A model generated the notes under the pieces. That model was not told the origin of the DNA and did not search any database. It saw only the letters and a program-made list of their open reading frames with translations. A stretch of 9,188 nt of DNA from CALJIC01 sp039805565. Its GTDB lineage: Bacteria; Chloroflexota; Chloroflexia; Chloroflexales; Roseiflexaceae. The position numbers and the translations under genes are program-made. The DNA lies in the NCBI GenBank assembly GCA_039805565.1, contig JBDLTZ010000055.1:1-9188 (forward strand), read 5' to 3'. The number at the start of each line of letters is the position of its first letter. The first letter of the stretch is position 1. Positions 6,371-9,188 of the stretch are shown in pieces.

Positions 6371-7816
6371 CTACGGCTCGAGTGCGCCCTCCACCTGGCC
6401 CTCGATTGCGATGCGCACCTCCCGCACCGTGGGGAACTGGAGCAGTGTCAGCGCGATCTGCTGTCGCATCAGCATCACGCGCAGCGACCCGCCGCCGTAC
6501 GCCCGCAGCTCCTGCGAGAAGTCTGCGGTGGCGACACCGTCCCGAATGACCAGGCTCCGCAGCGTCACGCGCGGTCCCCAGTCGGCCTCACGGCCCGGGT
6601 AGCTCAGCACCTGCTCCGGCGTCGGGAGGGCGGTGGTGAACCCGGCGAGGTTCGGCGGACCCGGCCCCCACAGGAGCTCGCCCAGCGCCGCGGTGCCGAT
6701 CCTCGCGGTTCGCGGGACGCGCTGCTGCACCGGCACTACATTTTCCCCCAGCACCCAGTAGAGCGTGACCACCTGTGTGTCGGGGTCGTTGGCGCTGAGC
6801 ACCGTCACCGTCTGCCGCGCCTCCAGCTGGCCAGCCGCGCTCAGCAGCTCCAGCGTGGCCGGCTGCGTGGCGGGCTGCGGCGGCGGACCCTCGTGCATCC
6901 AGTTGAGGGTGCCGATCACCAGCCCCTGCCCGTCCGCGCCGCGCAGCACGGGGAGGACCCGCATCAGCTCGGTGCCGTCCTGCCAACGCAGGCGCGCGAC
7001 CATCTGCCCGACCGGCTGCCCGGCGTACGCCAGCACGTGCAACGGAAGCGTCACGCGCTCGTCCGCGGCCGGGATACTGATCGAATTTGCTGGTACGGGC
7101 TGCAACTGCGCGCGGAGCGCATCGGCGCCGATGTTCCCGCGCTCGACCTGCCACCCTGAGAGGTTGCGCGGGTCGTAGGTCAGCACGGCGCGCTCGAACG
7201 CCTGGACGACGATGTCGCGCCACTCGCCATCCTTGAAGGCGCTCGCCACGAGCGCGTCGGTCATCGGCAGGCCGATGTCGTGTAGCCAGCCGCCTGGGAA
7301 CAGGTCAGCGCGGTTGATGTAGCTCCAGAAGTAGGGTCGGACGATCGCGCCGCGCGCAGGCATCAGCGACGGGTCGTAGGGCACGAAGACCCCGCCGCGC
7401 AGCGGCGCGACGCCGCCGCGGAAGCCGGGCGGCGGGCTCTGCCGCCGCGCGGGCTCTGCCGCCGCCCGAAGCTCGCCGTACGTGAGCGTCGTGCCGCTCA
7501 CCGCGCCCTCGGGATCGCGCTCCATCAGCTCGGCGGTCAGCCGGCCGTACATGAACTGCCAGTGCGGGGCTACGGTGTCCCGGCTGTGATCCTCGATCCT
7601 GCCCTTCTCGAAGTACTGCGCGGGATACCCGCCCTCCTCGACCAGGCCGGTCAGCGGGTAGCCCAGCACGCGCATCCCCTGGTGCTGCTGGTAGTAGGCG
7701 CGAAACGGCTCAGCCACCGTTGGCGCCTGCTGCTCCGCCCGGGCGGGGGCGGCCGCGAGCAGCGCGCAGAGCATGGCGGCGTAGGCGAGCGCGGTAAACC
7801 TGTGTCGAATGTTCAT
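6371..7816 (-). CDS. Secreted GerMN-domain protein
   Basis: A 481-residue exported protein. Residues 1-27 are a signal peptide (MNIRHR, hydrophobic core, cleavage likely after APARA). Residues 36-80 (EPFRAYYQQHQGMRVLGYP, then GYPAQYFEKGRIEDH) form a module I have seen at the N-terminus of many Chloroflexota surface proteins. A Pro/Arg-rich linker at about 118-135 follows, then a mixed region, and at about 250-340 a predicted beta-sandwich. Residues 348-478 are the GerMN domain: TLYWVLGENVVPVQ, ALGELLWGP, SLVIRDGVATADFSQEL, GGGSLRVMLMRQQI and FPTVREVRIAIEG. GerMN occurs in GerM of spore formers and in envelope proteins of non-sporulating bacteria such as LpqB, so it does not imply sporulation. 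AGGAGG at 7828-7823 with 6-nt spacing fixes the start. Exact role unknown; an envelope or peptidoglycan role is inference. Confidence 0.9.
   Translation of the reverse strand: MNIRHRFTALAYAAMLCALLAAAPARAEQQAPTVAEPFRAYYQQHQGMRVLGYPLTGLVEEGGYPAQYFEKGRIEDHSRDTVAPHWQFMYGRLTAELMERDPEGAVSGTTLTYGELRAAAEPARRQSPPPGFRGGVAPLRGGVFVPYDPSLMPARGAIVRPYFWSYINRADLFPGGWLHDIGLPMTDALVASAFKDGEWRDIVVQAFERAVLTYDPRNLSGWQVERGNIGADALRAQLQPVPANSISIPAADERVTLPLHVLAYAGQPVGQMVARLRWQDGTELMRVLPVLRGADGQGLVIGTLNWMHEGPPPQPATQPATLELLSAAGQLEARQTVTVLSANDPDTQVVTLYWVLGENVVPVQQRVPRTARIGTAALGELLWGPGPPNLAGFTTALPTPEQVLSYPGREADWGPRVTLRSLVIRDGVATADFSQELRAYGGGSLRVMLMRQQIALTLLQFPTVREVRIAIEGQVEGALEP
7432..7465. repeat. 17-bp perfect tandem duplication inside the GerMN gene
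   Basis: GCGGGCTCTGCCGCCGC occurs twice, at 7432-7448 and 7449-7465. Because 17 is not a multiple of three, the two copies are read in different frames (AAAEPA and RRQSP), in the linker between the N-terminal module and the rest of the protein. Confidence 0.85.
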
Positions 7817-7833
7817 ACGCCACCTCCTATTGG

Positions 7834-7961
7834 TTATTGCAGCGGCGTGACGTACTGGAAGCGCAGCGCGCCTCGGCCGGCGCTCACGCTAACGCCGGGG
7901 CCACGAAGTACTCGGCCGCCGCCTCCTGCGTGAGCACCCACAAGGTGCGGTGATCCCGGTT
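7834..7961 (-). pseudogene. Coding-like remnant between membrane protein and GerMN genes
   Basis: Directly after the membrane protein stop, the same frame continues open for 25 codons containing WVLTQEAAAEYFVAP and then meets TGA at 7886-7884. One frame over, the sequence reads GVSVSAGRGALRFQYVTPLQ and ends with TAA at 7836-7834, 17 nt before the GerMN start. Adding one C to the CCCC run in the minus strand (about 7897-7902) would join both into one smooth C-terminal tail. There is no start codon with a ribosome site for it. It may be the end of a gene otherwise lost, or coding sequence broken by a base error. No family recognised. Confidence 0.3.
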
Positions 7962-8688
7962 TCAGTAGTGCGGTGGCAGCTGGCTGAACGTCTGCAGGCC
8001 AACTAGCACTGCTACCACGTGCATCGCCACGTGGCTGATGAGGGGCGCGAGCGGGCTCCGACTGATCAGGTAGAACAGGCTCTGCGCTGCAACGCCGGCC
8101 ATGATCACGAGCACCTGTGTGCCGCGGAACTCGGGGTAGCCGAGGTGGTAGACGCCAACCACCAGGGCGCTCACGAGGAGCGCGATCCCCGCCGCGGCGA
8201 CACGCCCTGGCCAGCGATCGGTCCAGCCGAGCAGGGTCAGCGCCTGCCAGGTGGCGTAGACCGGCAACACGGAGAGCAAGAGCCCGTCGATGCACCCCGT
8301 ACACGAGGGCGAGCCAGAGCAGGTCGAGGACGAGCAGGAGCCTCTGGGGCGTCGGCGAACGGTCGAGCGGCTGCGCCAGGGTTGCCTGGACAATGAAGAC
8401 GGTTGCGACGGCGCCGGCCGCCAGGCTCCAGGGCCAGTGCGCGACGAACGCGGGCCGGAGCTCGACGCCGCCCGCGCGGACGTAGGCTGCCAGGAAGCCG
8501 GCCATCGCTGTCACGTAGAAGAGCACGTACACAGCCCGAGGGAGCTGGAGAAGACCTGCGAACACTGCTGCGATAGCGGCCGCGAGCAGTGCCGCCGCAG
8601 CAACCCATGCGAGGTGATCTCTCCAGGTCATTGGGGCAGGCCGAGTAGTCGAGCCTGCGAGCGGGAGGTTGCCCTGAACGGTGCTCAT
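7962..8688 (-). pseudogene. Polytopic membrane protein, frameshifted
   Basis: Reads as a roughly 241-residue integral membrane protein broken by one frameshift. From ATG 8688 (AGGAGG at 8702-8697, 7-nt spacing; ATG 8691 also possible) the frame gives hydrophobic segments at about 26-48, 52-70 and 84-104, then LVLDLLWLALVYG. At residue 131 a GGGG run (plus CCCC 8295-8298) shifts frame; dropping one G continues as CIDGLLLSVLPVYATW, followed by three further hydrophobic segments and a natural end TFSQLPPHY. The C-terminal SHVAMHVVAVL, with its His pair, faintly recalls CPBP-type intramembrane proteases, but the family is not certain. Either a recent pseudogene or a one-base sequence error; the reading on both sides is clean, which argues that any decay is recent. 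It lies upstream of the GerMN gene on the same strand and could share a transcript. Confidence 0.72.
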
Positions 8689-8914
8689 CATCACACCTCC
8701 TCGGTGTGCAGCGGCCGGGGCGTGCCAACCGCGTTCGACGCTTCCCGGGCGAAATGCGTCGGCCATAATAGGGTTGTAGAGGGGCGCAGGGTGATGGGCG
8801 CAGGAGCTGGCACGCAGGGGCAAGGGGTGGTCCCTCTGGAGATGAGTGTACCCCGAACCGAGCACCTGCTGAGAGAACATGACGCTACCCGGCGAGGAGA
8901 CTGGGCGACCGCTT

Positions 8915-9188
8915 AGAGTCTGTCAAGCGTTGTGTGTAACTGGCATTGCGTTCAGTTAGGCCGGAAAGCGGCCCTCGAAGCGAATGGCGAGCTGGTTGAG
9001 CACGTGCGCCCAGTTCTGCGGCGGCATGGTCCACTTGCGCGTGACATCGCGCGTGACCAGGAACAGGAGCTTGCGCGCGGCCTCGGCCGTCGGGAACGCG
9101 CCCTTGCTCTTGATGACCGTGCGCAACTGCCGGTTGTAGCCCTCAATGGTGTTCGTCACGTAGGCCAGACTGTGGCGCACCTGGTGGA
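8915..9188 (-). mobile_element. Right end of an IS256-family insertion sequence
   Basis: The transposase fragment and a terminal sequence of the type AGAGTCTGTCAAGCGTTGTG (from about 8915), 15-40 nt past the transposase stop, look like the end of an IS256-family (Mutator-type) element. The exact border, the opposite inverted repeat and the target duplication cannot be fixed because the element runs off the window. Confidence 0.6.
8956..9188 (-). CDS. IS256-family transposase, C-terminal part, apparently internally deleted
   Basis: The frame enters from beyond the right edge as HQVRHSLAYV, continues with TNTIEGYNRQLRTVIK, GAFPTAEAARKLLFLV and KWTMPPQNWAHVLNQLAI, and ends GRFPA before TAA at 8958-8956. 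These are the characteristic C-terminal blocks of IS256 transposases, including the N-x-I-E motif whose Glu is generally taken as the third catalytic acidic residue. In full-length members the HQIRNSLKYV-like block is separated from TTNxIE by roughly 60-80 residues (DRK, aspartate-rich helix, then the WE-containing stretch). Here they are joined directly, so this copy has probably lost an internal segment and is inactive. The upstream part is not visible. Confidence 0.8.
   Translation of the reverse strand, partial: HQVRHSLAYVTNTIEGYNRQLRTVIKSKGAFPTAEAARKLLFLVTRDVTRKWTMPPQNWAHVLNQLAIRFEGRFPA

Noticed and set aside
6260..7159. 299-codon plus-strand frame opposite the GerMN gene
   Set aside because: Antisense shadow of a clearly coding GerMN gene in GC-rich DNA; the product has a random-looking Arg/His/Leu composition.
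8765..8770. TATTAT on the minus strand as a -10 box for the membrane protein gene
   Set aside because: No acceptable -35 hexamer at 16-18 nt upstream, so I did not call a promoter.
7834..8880. 348-codon minus-strand frame taken as one intact protein
   Set aside because: Only the part from 8688 to about 8295 is coherent; beyond that the frame turns into Arg/Gly-rich shadow while the neighbouring frame carries the membrane protein, so it is two frames joined by a frameshift, not one protein.
8290..8916. 208-codon plus-strand frame opposite the membrane protein
   Set aside because: Shadow of the minus-strand gene; no ribosome site and no recognisable domain.
1..9188. CRISPR array, tRNA or rRNA genes
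   Set aside because: No regularly spaced repeats, cloverleaf-like sequence with a CCA-type acceptor, or conserved rRNA segments were seen.

Overview
The window is GC-rich DNA from what looks like a Chloroflexota (Chloroflexi) bacterium. The best lineage clue is the secreted GerMN-domain protein at 6371-7816: its N-terminal and GerMN sequence patterns are of a kind I associate with filamentous Chloroflexi. A minimal SufC/SufB-type operon and strong AGGAGG ribosome sites fit this, but no rRNA or other marker gene confirms it. By eye, intergenic DNA is unusually plentiful, and the right end is disturbed by an insertion-sequence remnant and a broken gene.

Layout. (1) 1-1309, minus strand: a tightly overlapping three-gene iron-sulfur cluster assembly operon, transcribed as SufT-like (MIP18/DUF59), then SufC ATPase, then the N-terminus of a SufB/SufD-like scaffold that runs off the left edge. 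(2) 1310-2203: about 0.9 kb without a convincing large gene. It holds a possible -10 box and a 29-codon candidate ORF with a ribosome site. (3) 2204-4958, plus strand: a candidate 51-residue ORF with an ideal AGGAGG and one hydrophobic segment, overlapping the start of a complete MgtA-type (P3B) magnesium P-type ATPase. (4) 4959-5333: spacer with weak hairpins and a good sigma-70-like promoter. (5) 5334-6188, plus: a Cys-rich lipoprotein with a DUF333 domain. (6) 6189-6370: two hairpins between convergent genes, probably terminators. (7) 6371-7816, minus: secreted GerMN-domain protein, preceded by a 130-nt coding-like remnant and a frameshifted polytopic membrane protein gene (7962-8688). (8) 8915-9188: right end of an IS256-family element whose transposase appears internally deleted.

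How the genes fit together. The Suf genes form one functional unit: SufC powers the SufB-type scaffold, and SufT-like proteins help Fe-S maturation. MgtA is an ATP-driven Mg2+ importer. The short ORF overlapping its start, together with the poorly spaced ribosome site of mgtA itself, suggests translational coupling, reminiscent of the small proteins and leader peptides attached to mgtA in enterobacteria. The DUF333 lipoprotein and the GerMN protein are both predicted to be exported and to face the cell envelope; they are convergent and so not one operon. I see no CRISPR array, tRNA, rRNA or recognised riboswitch. The most novel-looking items are the 51-codon ORF coupled to mgtA, the Cys-rich DUF333 lipoprotein architecture, and the broken genes near the IS256 remnant.
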